Positions 24,966 to 34,625 are shown, counted from the stretch's first letter. The stretch is DNA of 61,540 nucleotides from Betaproteobacteria bacterium (GCA_016192065.1 JACPUX010000047.1:1-61540); one strand, 5' to 3'. The notes: a model not told the origin generated them from the letters alone. A program made the numbers and translations.

Positions 24966-25967
24966 ATGGTTTCGCAAAAACTCAAGCTGACGGTGCTGGC
25001 GTGCGCGCTGGGCATCACCGCCGCCGGCGGCGCGCTGGCTCAGGCCAATGTGGTGAAGATCGACGGTTCAAGCACGGTTTATCCCATCACCGAGGCGGTG
25101 GCGGAAGAGTTCCAAAAATCGGAAAAGAACGCCATCAAAGTCACGGTGGGTATTTCCGGCACGGGCGGCGGCTTCAAGAAGTTCTGCCGCGGTGAGATCG
25201 ACATTTCCGACGCCTCGCGCCCCATCCTGAAGAAGGAAATGGAAGCCTGCACCGCCGCGGGCATCAAGTATTTCGAACTTCCGGTCGCCTTCGATGCCCT
25301 GACCGTGGTGATCAACCCCAAGAACAGCTTCATCAAGCAAATGACCGTGGCCGAGCTGAAGAAACTGTGGGAGCCGACGGCGCAGGGCAAGGTCATGCGC
25401 TGGAATCAGGTCAACCCCGCGTGGCCCGATCAACCGGTGAAGCTCTTCGGCGCGGGTGCGGATTCCGGCACTTTCGACTACTTTACCGAAGCCATCGTCG
25501 GCAAGTCCAAGTCGAGCCGTGGTGACTACACCGCCTCGGAAGACGACAACGTGCTGGTTCAGGGCGTCACCCAAGACGTTAACGCCATCGGCTATTTCGG
25601 CTTCGCGTACTATGCCGAGAACACCGGCAAGCTCAGGTCGGTTCCGGTCGTGAACCCCAGGGGCCAGGCGGTAGCACCTTCCATGGAAAACGTCATCAAC
25701 GGTTCCTACGAACCCCTGTCGCGGCCGATCTTCATCTATGTGAACGAGAAGTCCTACCTGCGCCCCGAGGTGCAGAAGTTCGTCGCCTACTACATGAAAC
25801 ACGGGGCGAAGATGTCGCGGGAAGTGAAGTACGTGCCCCTTCCGGAAAAGGCCTACACCGGCAACCTCGACCATCTGAAAAAGGGCAAGTTGGGCACCGT
25901 GTTCGGGGGTGTCGCCGAAGTGGGCATCACCATCGACGAGCTCCTGACGCGCGAAGCCAAGCTCTGA
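24966..25967 (+). CDS. pstS: Phosphate ABC transporter substrate-binding protein PstS
   Basis: The 333-residue protein has a cleavable signal (MVSQKLKLTVLACALGITAAGGALA). Phosphate-pocket motifs follow: IDGSSTVYPIT, ISGTGGGFKKFCRGEIDISDASRP, and FGAGADSGTFDYFTE. It captures phosphate in the periplasm for PstCAB. The ATG at 24966 has AAGGAG 8 bp upstream. A putative Pho box precedes it, and a hairpin with a T-rich tail separates it from pstC, which would allow PstS to be made in excess. The pocket matches the longer Proteobacterial PstS subtype. Confidence 0.97.
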   Translation: MVSQKLKLTVLACALGITAAGGALAQANVVKIDGSSTVYPITEAVAEEFQKSEKNAIKVTVGISGTGGGFKKFCRGEIDISDASRPILKKEMEACTAAGIKYFELPVAFDALTVVINPKNSFIKQMTVAELKKLWEPTAQGKVMRWNQVNPAWPDQPVKLFGAGADSGTFDYFTEAIVGKSKSSRGDYTASEDDNVLVQGVTQDVNAIGYFGFAYYAENTGKLRSVPVVNPRGQAVAPSMENVINGSYEPLSRPIFIYVNEKSYLRPEVQKFVAYYMKHGAKMSREVKYVPLPEKAYTGNLDHLKKGKLGTVFGGVAEVGITIDELLTREAKL

Positions 25968-25986
25968 TCTCCCACTGCGCACCGAG

Positions 25987-26012
25987 GGCCGACCCTGGTG
26001 TCGGCCTTCATT
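25987..26012 (+). terminator. Hairpin between pstS and pstC
   Basis: The 7-bp stem GGCCGAC (25987-25993) pairs with GTCGGCC (26000-26006) around a CCTGGT loop, followed by TTCATTTTG. This is a weak intrinsic terminator or an mRNA-stabilising 3' end. It could lower pstC expression relative to pstS. Confidence 0.6.
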
Positions 26013-26043
26013 TTGTCTTGCCTGTCCAGCCGAGTTCGCTATC

Positions 26044-26991
26044 ATGAGCGGCACCGCCTCTCCCACCCTCGATCACCCCATGTCTCCCTCGGCAAGCCGT
26101 TTGGGCCACCGCGCCTCGCGTCACTTCAAAGAAAAGATCATCGAGCTGATCTTGTTCAGCGCGGCCCTGGTCTCGGTCTTCACCACGGCGGGCATCGTCT
26201 ATATCCTGGTTTCCGAGTCCGTGGTCTTCTTTCAGCATGTCCCGCTGACCAGTTTTTTGTTCGACACCCAGTGGACGCCGCTCTTCGACGACGCCCACTT
26301 CGGCATCATGGTACTGATGTCGGGCACGCTAGTGAGTTCCGCGGTGGCGCTGCTGGTAGCCATTCCGCTGGGAACGGTCATCGCCATCTATCTTTCCGAG
26401 TTCGCCGGCCCCCGCCTGCGCGAACTGGCCAAGCCCACCCTGGAACTGCTCTCGGGCGTGCCGACCATCGTCTATGGCTACTTCGCCCTGCTGTTCGTGA
26501 CCCCGCTCCTGCAAAAAATCTTTCCCGAGCTGCCGGGTTTCAACCTGCTGTCAGCGGGTTTGGTGATGGGCATCATGATCATCCCGACGGTGAGTTCGCT
26601 GGCCGAGGACGCCATGCGCGCGGTTCCCATGAGCCTGCGGGAGGGTTCCTACGCGATGGGCGCCACCCGCTTTCAGACCGCCGTCAAAGTGGTCGTGCCG
26701 GCGGCTTTTTCCGGCATCATGGCCGGCTATATCCTTGGCATTTCACGAGCGGTGGGGGAGACCATGATCTTGGCGGTCGCCGCCGGCATGCAGCCCAACT
26801 TGACCTGGAATCCGCTGGAACCTGCCGCCACCATCACCGCGTTCATCGTCCAAGTCGCCCTGGGCGACCTGCCGCACGGCAGCGTCGGCTACCAGACCAT
26901 TTTCGCCGCCGGCCTGACGCTGATGTTGCTCACTCTGGTGTTCAACATCATCGGCTACTGGCTGCGCCACAAATACCGGGAACGCTACTGA
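26044..26991 (+). CDS. pstC: Phosphate ABC transporter permease PstC
   Basis: The 315-residue inner-membrane protein has six predicted spans. The EAA-type loop lies in VPMSLREGSYAMGATRFQTA, and the conserved LELLSGVPTIVYGYFALLFV marks the PstC/PstA family. It forms the transmembrane channel with PstA. The ribosome site is weak, and the ATG at 26044 is taken as the longest form with the N-terminal cytoplasmic tail typical of PstC. The gap to pstS is 76 bp and carries the hairpin. Confidence 0.96.
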   Translation: MSGTASPTLDHPMSPSASRLGHRASRHFKEKIIELILFSAALVSVFTTAGIVYILVSESVVFFQHVPLTSFLFDTQWTPLFDDAHFGIMVLMSGTLVSSAVALLVAIPLGTVIAIYLSEFAGPRLRELAKPTLELLSGVPTIVYGYFALLFVTPLLQKIFPELPGFNLLSAGLVMGIMIIPTVSSLAEDAMRAVPMSLREGSYAMGATRFQTAVKVVVPAAFSGIMAGYILGISRAVGETMILAVAAGMQPNLTWNPLEPAATITAFIVQVALGDLPHGSVGYQTIFAAGLTLMLLTLVFNIIGYWLRHKYRERY

Positions 26992-27070
26992 TGCGCTTCG
27001 CTCGGACTTTGCCCGCGTCAGCAGACAGTGACGCACCCACGGCGATTACGCCGGTCGGAGGAACGCGGCC

Positions 27071-27994
27071 ATGATGCCCCAGGAAGTCTCCGAAATCCGC
27101 ATGCTGATCGCCAGACACAAGCGCTGGGATGTCGTCTTCGGCATCCTCGGGCTGGTTTGCCTGGCCCTCGGCTTGATGACCTTCGTCACCCTCTTCGTGG
27201 ATATGCTGCTCGACGGTTACAACCGCCTGACGCCTGAGTTCTTCACCTCGTTTCCCTCTCGTCGCTCTGGCCAAGCCGGCATCCTGTCCGCCTGGATCGG
27301 CACCACCCTGGTGATGCTGGTCACGGCCGTGGTGGCGGTACCGCTGGGCGTGGCCGCGGGAATCTATCTCGAGGAATACGCCCCCAGCAATTGGGTCACT
27401 CACATCATCGAAATCAACATCAGCAATCTTGCCGGCGTACCGTCGATCGTCTATGGCCTGCTGGCCCTGGGCCTCTTTGTCTATGAGTTCGGTCTGGGGC
27501 AATCGATCGCCACCGCCGGCCTGACGCTGGCGCTACTGATCCTGCCGGTGGTGATCGTTGCCACCCGCGAGGCAATCCGGGCCATTCCAGGCGCCATCCG
27601 CGAGGCCGCCTACGCGCTCGGTGCGACCAAGTGGCAGGTGGTGCAAGGGCACATCCTGCCCTACTCCACCGGCGGCATCCTCACCGGCGTGATCATCGGC
27701 ATGGCGCGGGCGATTGGCGAAACCGCGCCCATCATCACCGTCGGCGCGCTCACCTTCATCGCCTTCCTGCCGCCTTCGCCGGTCGGCAGCGAGTTTCCCT
27801 TTCTGTCTTTCGAATGGCTGATGTCGCCGTTCACGGTAATGCCCATTCAGATTTTCAATTGGACCTCCCGCCCCGATCCAGCCTTCCAAGCCAATGCCGC
27901 GGCGGCTGGTTTCATTCTGGTCTTCATGACCCTGGCGATGAACGGCCTGGCCATCTGGCTGCGGCTGCGCATTCGCCGCAATATCAAGTGGTGA
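27071..27994 (+). CDS. pstA: Phosphate ABC transporter permease PstA
   Basis: The 307-residue permease has six spans. Family motifs include AAGIYLEEYAPSNWVTHIIE, NLAGVPSIVYGLLALGLFV and the EAA loop IPGAIREAAYALGATKWQV. It pairs with PstC. A strong GGAGGA site precedes the tandem ATG ATG start. The gap to pstC is 79 bp. Confidence 0.97.
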   Translation: MMPQEVSEIRMLIARHKRWDVVFGILGLVCLALGLMTFVTLFVDMLLDGYNRLTPEFFTSFPSRRSGQAGILSAWIGTTLVMLVTAVVAVPLGVAAGIYLEEYAPSNWVTHIIEINISNLAGVPSIVYGLLALGLFVYEFGLGQSIATAGLTLALLILPVVIVATREAIRAIPGAIREAAYALGATKWQVVQGHILPYSTGGILTGVIIGMARAIGETAPIITVGALTFIAFLPPSPVGSEFPFLSFEWLMSPFTVMPIQIFNWTSRPDPAFQANAAAAGFILVFMTLAMNGLAIWLRLRIRRNIKW

Positions 27995-28000
27995 ACCGAC

Positions 28001-28792
28001 ATGGCTGAACCCAAACCCGCCCTGGACACGCTCCCGATCAAGGCCGCCGCACGGCGCCTGAATTTCTACTACGGCGATTTCCACGCGCTCAAGACCATCG
28101 ACATGCCCATCCACGACAAGCGCGTCACCGCCTTGATCGGCCCTTCGGGATGCGGCAAGTCGACCTTTCTGCGCTGTTTCAACCGCATGCACGATCTCTA
28201 TCCGGGCAATCGCTACGAAGGCGAAATCCGGCTCCTGCCAGATAACGTCAACCTGTTGGACAAAGGTGTCGATCCGATCGAAGTGCGCATGCGCCTTTCG
28301 ATGGTTTTCCAGAAGCCCAATCCGTTTCCAAAGACCATTTTCGAGAACATCGCCTATGGCCTAAGGGTACGAAACGTCAACAAACGCGCGATCCTTGAAG
28401 AAAAGGTCGAGGAAGCCTTGCGCGGCGCGGCGCTCTGGAACGAAGTCAAGGATCGTCTGCACGAGCAGGCCTTCAACCTCTCCGGTGGACAGCAACAGCG
28501 TCTGTGCATTGCCCGCGCACTCGCCACTCAGCCCGAAATCCTGCTTTTCGACGAACCGACCTCGGCGCTGGATCCGATCGCCACCGCCAGCATCGAGGAG
28601 TTGATCGCCGAATTGAAGCAGAAGGTGACGATCCTGATCGTGACGCATAATATGCAACAGGCGGCACGGGTCTCCGATTTCACCGCCTACATGTACCTGG
28701 GTGAAATGATCGAATTCGGCTGGACCGATGACATTTTCATCAAACCCACGAACCCGCAGACCGAAGCCTATATCACCGGCCGCTTCGGCTGA
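28001..28792 (+). CDS. pstB: Phosphate import ATP-binding protein PstB
   Basis: The 263-residue ATPase has Walker [10 protein letters not shown] (47-55), Q-loop [10 protein letters not shown], signature LSGGQQQR, Walker [13 protein letters not shown] and switch His in VTHNMQQA. This is PstB. It follows pstA by 6 bp, implying coupling, and with PhoU it transmits transporter status to PhoR. Confidence 0.98.
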   Translation: MAEPKPALDTLPIKAAARRLNFYYGDFHALKTIDMPIHDKRVTALIGPSGCGKSTFLRCFNRMHDLYPGNRYEGEIRLLPDNVNLLDKGVDPIEVRMRLSMVFQKPNPFPKTIFENIAYGLRVRNVNKRAILEEKVEEALRGAALWNEVKDRLHEQAFNLSGGQQQRLCIARALATQPEILLFDEPTSALDPIATASIEELIAELKQKVTILIVTHNMQQAARVSDFTAYMYLGEMIEFGWTDDIFIKPTNPQTEAYITGRFG

Positions 28793-28809
28793 TCCGGACA
28801 GGAACTTCC

Positions 28810-29520
28810 ATGCCCCACAGCGAACACCTTTCCAAGCAATTCGACTCCGATCTTGAGGACATCCGCTCGCGCGTGCTGCAGATGGGCGGGCTAGTGGAGA
28901 GCCAGATTCGCTCCGCCATCGAGTGTCTCTCCAGCGGCGATTACGACCTCATGGCGCAGGTGACCGACGGCGACCGGCAGGTGAACAGCTACGAAGTCGA
29001 AATCGACGACGCCTGTGCTCACGTGATCGCTCGGCGCCAACCCGCGGCGAGCGATCTAAGGCTGATCATGGCGGTGAGCAAGATCGTCACCGACCTCGAA
29101 CGCACCGGTGACGAAGCGGAGAAGATCGCCCGCATGGCCAGGCAGATCTACGATCGCGGCCGCCTACAGATCCCCCGTTCCGCCGACGTTCGCCATGCTG
29201 GCGAACTGGCGGTGGCGATGCTGCGCCGGGTGCTCGACGCCATGGCGCGGCTCGATGCCCAGGAGGCCGAACGCATTATCGCCGCGGATGCCACCATCGA
29301 TGGTGAATTCCGCGGTATCGTGCGCCAACTCGTCACCTACATGATGGAAGACCCGCGCACCATTTCCACGGCGCTGGACATCGTCTGGGTCGCCAAGGCC
29401 ATCGAGCGCATCGGCGACCATATCAAGAACGTCGCCGAGCAGGTGATCTACATTGTCCATGGCACTGACGTACGGCACACCACCCGCGAAATCGTCCCCG
29501 AATCCGACGGAGGCAACTGA
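28810..29520 (+). CDS. phoU: Phosphate signaling regulator PhoU
   Basis: The 236-residue, all-helical protein has two PhoU repeats (LEDIRSRVLQMGGLVESQI and the second half with ELAVAMLRRVLDAMARLD). The metal-binding signatures DLERTGDEAEKIA and AIERIGDHIKNVAE are both intact. PhoU links PstB to PhoR and represses the Pho response when phosphate is plentiful. The gene is 17 bp downstream of pstB. Confidence 0.97.
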   Translation: MPHSEHLSKQFDSDLEDIRSRVLQMGGLVESQIRSAIECLSSGDYDLMAQVTDGDRQVNSYEVEIDDACAHVIARRQPAASDLRLIMAVSKIVTDLERTGDEAEKIARMARQIYDRGRLQIPRSADVRHAGELAVAMLRRVLDAMARLDAQEAERIIAADATIDGEFRGIVRQLVTYMMEDPRTISTALDIVWVAKAIERIGDHIKNVAEQVIYIVHGTDVRHTTREIVPESDGGN

Positions 29521-29526
29521 GATCGT

Positions 29527-30213
29527 ATGGCCACCCACGCGCTCGTCGTCGAAGACGATTCAGCCATCCAGGAGCTGATCCGCTACACCCTGGAAAAGTC
29601 CGGGATGAAGGCCACTACCGCGGGCAGCGCCGAAGAGGCCCTGGCGGCGTTGAAATCGGTGCTCCCGGACGTGGTGCTGATCGACTGGATGCTGCCCAAA
29701 ATGTCCGGCATGGCTCTGGCCCGCCAATTGCGCGAATCGTCGCGCACCGAGAACCTGCCCATCATCATGGTCACCGCCCGTGGCGAAGAAGCCGATCGCG
29801 TGGCCGGCCTGGAGCAAGGCGCCGATGACTACTTGGTCAAGCCCTTCAGCCCCCGCGAACTGTTCGCTCGCATCCAGGCGGTGCTGCGCCGGCGCGCGCC
29901 GCACGCCGCCGAGACCAGTCTGACGGTAGGCCCCATTCACCTCGACCCGATTTCGCACGAGGTCACCATCGACGGTCAGCCGGTGGAGTTGGCGCCCACC
30001 GAATTTAAGCTCCTGCGCTTCTTTTTGGCGCATCCCGGCCGGGTGTTCAGCCGCACCCAGGTGCTGGACCAGGTCTGGGGCGACCATGTATTCATCGAAG
30101 AACGCACCGTCGACGTGCGGATTCGCCGCCTGCGCGTGGCCTTGGGGCCCAAGGGCGAAGAGCTGGTGAAGACGGTGCGCGGCGCGGGCTACAAACTGGC
30201 CATGCCGCGCTGA
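29527..30213 (+). CDS. phoB: Phosphate response regulator PhoB
   Basis: The 228-residue OmpR-type regulator has a receiver with acidic pair E9/D10/D11, phosphoacceptor D53 (LIDWMLP), T83 and K105 (LVKPF). The C-terminal winged helix includes LAPTEFKLLRFFLAHPG and RTVDVRIRRLR. It activates Pho-box promoters, presumably including pstS here. It is located 6 bp after phoU and followed 6 bp later by phoR. Confidence 0.97.
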   Translation: MATHALVVEDDSAIQELIRYTLEKSGMKATTAGSAEEALAALKSVLPDVVLIDWMLPKMSGMALARQLRESSRTENLPIIMVTARGEEADRVAGLEQGADDYLVKPFSPRELFARIQAVLRRRAPHAAETSLTVGPIHLDPISHEVTIDGQPVELAPTEFKLLRFFLAHPGRVFSRTQVLDQVWGDHVFIEERTVDVRIRRLRVALGPKGEELVKTVRGAGYKLAMPR

Positions 30214-30219
30214 GCGACC

Positions 30220-31575
30220 GTGGCATCGGTCTGGCTGGCACTGGGCCTGCGCCTACTCGGCATCGCCGCGGCGAGCGCGCTGGCCGGAGCGATCTTCGGT
30301 GCGGTGACGGGCTTGGCCTGCGCGGCGCTGGCGCTCGCCGCGCTGCTCACAACCCACACCCTGCAATTGGCGCGCTTGCAGCGCTGGCTCAAAGCCCCGG
30401 AGCGGCGTGACATTCCCGACGCCTGGGGTGCCTGGGGCAACGTTTTTGTCGAGCTCTATCGCATGCTGCGGCGCGAGCACAAGGCGGTCACCCGCGTTCA
30501 AGGCGAACTGGAGATCTTCAGCCAGGCGGCGGAAGCCTCGCCTGACGGTCTGGTCATTCTCGACGCCGACGATCGTATTCTGTGGTCCAACCGCGTCGCC
30601 GAGCAGCATCTCGGCTTGCGCGGCGAGCAGGATGTGGGGCTGTTGCTCACCAACCTGGTGCGTCTGCCCGGTTTGACGGATCTGATCGCCAAGGGAAGCA
30701 AGGGCACCACCCTCCTCCACCGCCCGGGGGAACGCAAGGGCATGGTCTACTCCATCGAAGTGGTCCGGTTCGGCAAGGACCGCAAGCTCCTGGTCAGTTT
30801 CGACGTCACCCAAATCGAACGCGCCGAGACCATGCGCCGCGATTTCGTCGCCAATGTGTCGCACGAACTGCGCACGCCCCTCACGGTGATCACCGGTTTC
30901 ATCGAACATCTGGTCGAAGACACCGGTGGGCGCGAGGAATTGGCTCGACGCCAGCTTCTGATCATGGATGATCAGGCACAGCGCATGCTGCGCCTGGTCG
31001 ATGATCTCCTGACCTTGTCGCGCCTCGAAGGAGAAGTTCAATCCCCGCGCGAAGAGGAGATCGACCTGGCGGCGCTGGTCGAGGACCTGCGCCTCGAAGG
31101 CCTGCGCCTCTCCAACCGGCGTCACGCAGTGCTCGGCATGGCCTCGCCGGATCGGCTCAGAGGCAGCCGCGAGGAACTGCGCAGCGCTTTTTCCAACTTG
31201 GTGAGCAACGCCGTGCGCTATACCCCCGAGGGCGGCAGCATCCGGATCCACTGGACGATTCGGGATGGCCGTGGCGTGTTCAGCGTCGAAGACACCGGCA
31301 TCGGCATCGCCGAAGAGCACATCCCGCGCCTTACCGAACGCTTCTATCGCGTCGATCGAGGCCGTTCCCGCGATTCCGGCGGTACCGGCCTGGGCCTGGC
31401 CATCGTCAAGCACGTTCTGTTGCGTCATCAGGCTACGCTCGAAATCAGCTCCCAGGCGGGCCTTGGCAGCACCTTCAGCGCGGTCTTTCCGGCCTGGCGC
31501 GTCCTGCCTCCCGAACCGTCGTCGGCGGTCACTCAACCGCAGGACTCCAGGTTGATCACCAAGTCCGCCTCGTAG
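30220..31575 (+). CDS. phoR: Phosphate sensor histidine kinase PhoR
   Basis: The 451-residue kinase starts with GTG. Two hydrophobic segments lie at about 5-47, then a PAS domain near 100-200, and the phosphorylated H215 in FVANVSHELRTPL. ATPase motifs are the N box (FSNLVSNAVRYTPEGG), G1 (DTGIGI) and G2 (GGTGLGLAIV). As in other PhoR proteins, it has no large periplasmic sensor and relies on PstB-PhoU. Its last 43 bp overlap the convergent CheX-like gene. Confidence 0.97.
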   Translation: MASVWLALGLRLLGIAAASALAGAIFGAVTGLACAALALAALLTTHTLQLARLQRWLKAPERRDIPDAWGAWGNVFVELYRMLRREHKAVTRVQGELEIFSQAAEASPDGLVILDADDRILWSNRVAEQHLGLRGEQDVGLLLTNLVRLPGLTDLIAKGSKGTTLLHRPGERKGMVYSIEVVRFGKDRKLLVSFDVTQIERAETMRRDFVANVSHELRTPLTVITGFIEHLVEDTGGREELARRQLLIMDDQAQRMLRLVDDLLTLSRLEGEVQSPREEEIDLAALVEDLRLEGLRLSNRRHAVLGMASPDRLRGSREELRSAFSNLVSNAVRYTPEGGSIRIHWTIRDGRGVFSVEDTGIGIAEEHIPRLTERFYRVDRGRSRDSGGTGLGLAIVKHVLLRHQATLEISSQAGLGSTFSAVFPAWRVLPPEPSSAVTQPQDSRLITKSAS

Positions 31576-32006
31576 CCGTTCCAGCGCAGCGGAATGGCGT
31601 AGGCGGTGCGGTCGGCGGGCCTCGGCACACAAGGCCCTCGCCCGGGCAGCGCAGTCGGCGTCGAGATTCGCAGGCCTTCGCCGAAGTGTCGCCTGGCGCT
31701 GCCGGAAAGAATATTGGCGATCTCGCCGACGATATCGCAATGATTGGCGTCGGAGAACTCCTGGTCGCCCATGCGCAGCAAGACGTGACTCAGCAGGCCG
31801 CGCGGCGCCGAAAAGGCGATGCAGCCGCTGAATCCACCATCGACCTCGATCAGCCCGTTGTAGTCATTCCAGAGGATCGCCTCATCGCCTTCCAGCACAT
31901 AGGCCGAGCGCACTTCGGCGCTTTCGCTCGTAGTGGCGGCGAAGAAATCACGTACCGCTTCGGAGAACACCCGGATATCGGCGGCACGCAAGTTGCGCCG
32001 GCTCAT
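31533..32006 (-). CDS. CheX-like phosphatase
   Basis: The 157-residue protein belongs, by motif, to the CheX/CheC group of response-regulator phosphatases. The signature is E95 and N98 in DIVGEIANILSG, with GCIAFSAPRGLLSHVLLRM before it. It would dephosphorylate the receiver encoded just upstream, whose stop overlaps this ATG as ATGA. Its 3' end overlaps the end of phoR by 43 bp on the opposite strand. Confidence 0.8.
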   Translation of the reverse strand: MSRRNLRAADIRVFSEAVRDFFAATTSESAEVRSAYVLEGDEAILWNDYNGLIEVDGGFSGCIAFSAPRGLLSHVLLRMGDQEFSDANHCDIVGEIANILSGSARRHFGEGLRISTPTALPGRGPCVPRPADRTAYAIPLRWNGYEADLVINLESCG

Positions 32007-32368
32007 GACATGAGCTCCCGCAGCGCCTGGCGCAATTGCTCCTCGGTGAAGGGCTTGTGTACGAAGCCATGGGCGCCGCGGCGAATGGCACGCAGCGCGG
32101 TGGCTTTGTCCGAGAGCGCGGAAACCACCAGGATGCGCGCGCGGGGCAGCAAACGGGCCAGCTCCCCGATGCAGGCCTCGCCATCCATTTCAGGCATGGT
32201 GAGGTCCATGGTGATGCAGTCCGGACCCCGACGCCGGGCCTGTGCGACGGCGTCGCGCCCATTGGCCGCGAGACCGACGATTTCCACTTCGGGCAGGCTG
32301 CCGTCGCTGGAAAGCCGGGCGATGTGATTGCGCATGACCATGGAGTCGTCAACAATCAGCAGTTTCAT
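32003..32368 (-). CDS. Single-domain response regulator (CheY-like)
   Basis: The 121-residue receiver has D7/D8, phosphoacceptor D55 (CITMDLTMPEMDG), the Thr/Ser position in VVSALSD, and K in HKPF. There is no output domain, so it must act by protein contact or by passing phosphate on. ATGA overlaps join it to both the upstream kinase and the downstream CheX-like gene, and it is the obvious phosphate link between them. Confidence 0.92.
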   Translation of the reverse strand: MKLLIVDDSMVMRNHIARLSSDGSLPEVEIVGLAANGRDAVAQARRRGPDCITMDLTMPEMDGEACIGELARLLPRARILVVSALSDKATALRAIRRGAHGFVHKPFTEEQLRQALRELMS

Positions 32369-34425
32369 GCCTTCACCAGCAGCGTGAACTTGGTGTAATG
32401 CTTCGGTTGGGATGAAACCCTGAGACTCGCGCCCAGGCGGGTGAGCAGGGCGCGGATGAGATCCAGTCCGACGCCACGCCCGGCGTGCCGGTTTACCGCG
32501 GTGGCGGTGCTGAAGCCGGGCTCGAAGAGCTGCGCGACCACCTCCCGGTCGTTCATCTGCGCCACTTCCTCCTTGGACTTGCGGCCCAGAGCAACCAACT
32601 CGTGGCGCAGGGTATCGGCACAAATGCCGCGCCCATCGTCCCACACCGAGACCGCCACCAGATCGTCCTCGCGCGGCTCCACCACCACGCGAATCCGGCC
32701 CGCGGCCGACTTGCCGGCGCGCAAACGCTCATCGGCGCTCTCAATGCCATGTACCACGGCATTGCGCACGAGCTGCGGCACTGCCTCCCGCAGCAATTGG
32801 GAGAGCGCCGGAGGAACCCGCGACAGCGGCGTCGCGACCGCCTCGAATTCGACTTCCTTGGACAGGTCCCTGGCGGTCTCGCGAGTGAAGCGCTCGACTT
32901 GCCGCAAGAGCGCGTCGAGCGGGTCGAGCACCGGCTTACCGGCGTAGCCTCGCACCTTGGCGGAAATCTCTCGTAACCGATCGAGTTGCTGCCGCAGAGC
33001 ATTGAGCGCGACGGCGAGCGGGATCAGATCATTGCCGTTGACGGCGCGCCGGCCGCGCAAGGCACTGAGCTCTTCCTCGACTTGGTGCGCCTCACGCTCG
33101 ATATGGCCAAAGCCGAGCAAGCCGGCTTCGCCTTTGATGGTATGAACCGCGCGGTACTGGCGGTCGATCATGCCCGCGTACGCGCGAGGGCTCGCTTCCA
33201 CTTGCCGCAAGTCCTCGTTCATTTCCAGGCACTTGGCCTGGGCAGCGTCAAGAAACGCGGTGATCAGCGCCGGCTCCTGATCGAGCGCGGCGAGCAGCAA
33301 TTCGACCTCGCCCCGCGCCTGCTCTTCCGCACCAGCCAGCTCCCGGCGCAGCCGGACCTTCTCGCTGATGTCGTGAACCGACACCAGTAGCGCGATCACC
33401 TTTCCTTCCCGGCGCACTTGTGCGAAATCGAAGCTCAAGTGCCGGGTCTCGCGCGCGCCCTCCGCGGTCTGGCTCAGCGCCACCTCATCGAGGGGGTTGA
33501 GCTGCCCCAGCAAGCCACCCTTGATGCGGTCGTGGAAGAGCAGGTCCACATACTCCATGGCCACGCTCGCGCTCTCGGCGCTGACCAGTCCGCCAAGCAC
33601 CCCGGCGAAGCGCTCGCCGTCGCGCAGCTCGCGGTCGAAAAGCCGCTCCAGCGAAGCCGAGCGCTGACTGCCAATCGTCCCGTCCCGGTTGAGCAGGAAC
33701 AGGCCCTCGCGCAGAGTGTCGAGGATTTCTTCGGTCTCCTCGCGCGCCGCCTCGGCCGCGCGGTCGCTTTGGCGCAGGGCGCGCACGAATTTCAGAATGA
33801 TGAAGGCGAAGTTCACCAGCGCGAGCATAATCGCCGCGACCTGAATCGTCCTCAGCTGCCGGGTGCTTGCCATCGCCTGCTGTTCCAGGTGCTGGGTCAG
33901 GTCGTTGGCGAGCTGCATGAGGCGAATGTTGCGCGCCACCAGCTTGTTGACGGTGATTTCGACATCGATCGGATCCGGCGGAATTTGCCGGGACATCGCG
34001 TGCAGCACCGGTGCCAACGCCGAATCTATCGGTTGCCAGTAGGTGGCCACGGCTTGGAGCAGTTCCGCCTCCTGCTCGATCGAGGCACCGGATAGCAACC
34101 GGGTCAAGGGATTGGCATCCTGCCGCTCACTGAGCGCCGTGAGTGCCTTGCTGAAATTCTGGTAGGACTCGGTGATTTGCGCCTGGCTGGTCTGAAAGGG
34201 CATGCCATCGCGGGTTTCCTGCGCCAAGGTCAACACTGCTTTAGTGAGTTGCTGCGAATACATGCGCAATTCGCCGCTGGCGTTGATTTTCGAGGTGTCG
34301 GCAGCGATGCGGCCGGAGGCATAGAAATTGAACACCAGCACGCCGAGATCAAGCACCAGGAAAAGCGCGATCGCGAGCACCAGATCGCGGTAATTCCGGG
34401 CGCGCGCGCCGAGTTTCGGTTGCAT
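32365..34425 (-). CDS. Membrane NIT/PilJ-type sensor with Hpt and CheA-like ATPase domain
   Basis: The 686-residue protein starts at ATG 34425. It has a transmembrane segment at about 16-36, a periplasmic helical region with NASGELRMYSQQL (type IV pili/NIT sensor motif) up to about 190, and a second span at 193-213. A PAS-like region follows at 230-360, then an Hpt domain with H428 in RAVHTIKGEAGLLG. The CheA-type ATPase has VPQLVRNAVVHGIE, WDDGRGI and HAGRGVGLDLI. It lacks the CheW-like regulatory domain of true CheA. It probably phosphorylates the next gene's receiver. Confidence 0.88.
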   Translation of the reverse strand: MQPKLGARARNYRDLVLAIALFLVLDLGVLVFNFYASGRIAADTSKINASGELRMYSQQLTKAVLTLAQETRDGMPFQTSQAQITESYQNFSKALTALSERQDANPLTRLLSGASIEQEAELLQAVATYWQPIDSALAPVLHAMSRQIPPDPIDVEITVNKLVARNIRLMQLANDLTQHLEQQAMASTRQLRTIQVAAIMLALVNFAFIILKFVRALRQSDRAAEAAREETEEILDTLREGLFLLNRDGTIGSQRSASLERLFDRELRDGERFAGVLGGLVSAESASVAMEYVDLLFHDRIKGGLLGQLNPLDEVALSQTAEGARETRHLSFDFAQVRREGKVIALLVSVHDISEKVRLRRELAGAEEQARGEVELLLAALDQEPALITAFLDAAQAKCLEMNEDLRQVEASPRAYAGMIDRQYRAVHTIKGEAGLLGFGHIEREAHQVEEELSALRGRRAVNGNDLIPLAVALNALRQQLDRLREISAKVRGYAGKPVLDPLDALLRQVERFTRETARDLSKEVEFEAVATPLSRVPPALSQLLREAVPQLVRNAVVHGIESADERLRAGKSAAGRIRVVVEPREDDLVAVSVWDDGRGICADTLRHELVALGRKSKEEVAQMNDREVVAQLFEPGFSTATAVNRHAGRGVGLDLIRALLTRLGASLRVSSQPKHYTKFTLLVKA

Positions 34426-34625
34426 ATGCGTTTTCGATGGTTGGTAGGGATGCTCATTCTGCGGCGCGATCTTTGCACCATGATGTCGCCGCGGACGCAC
34501 CCCGCTCCTCGCGCGACCACGGTCCGGTCAGTCGCGCCTTCCGGACCGCGGCCTCCGGGCGCCTTCGCGAATTCGGACACCACTGATTGAGGCTGTTTCG
34601 CCGGCGAACGCCGGGGCCCGGTTCG

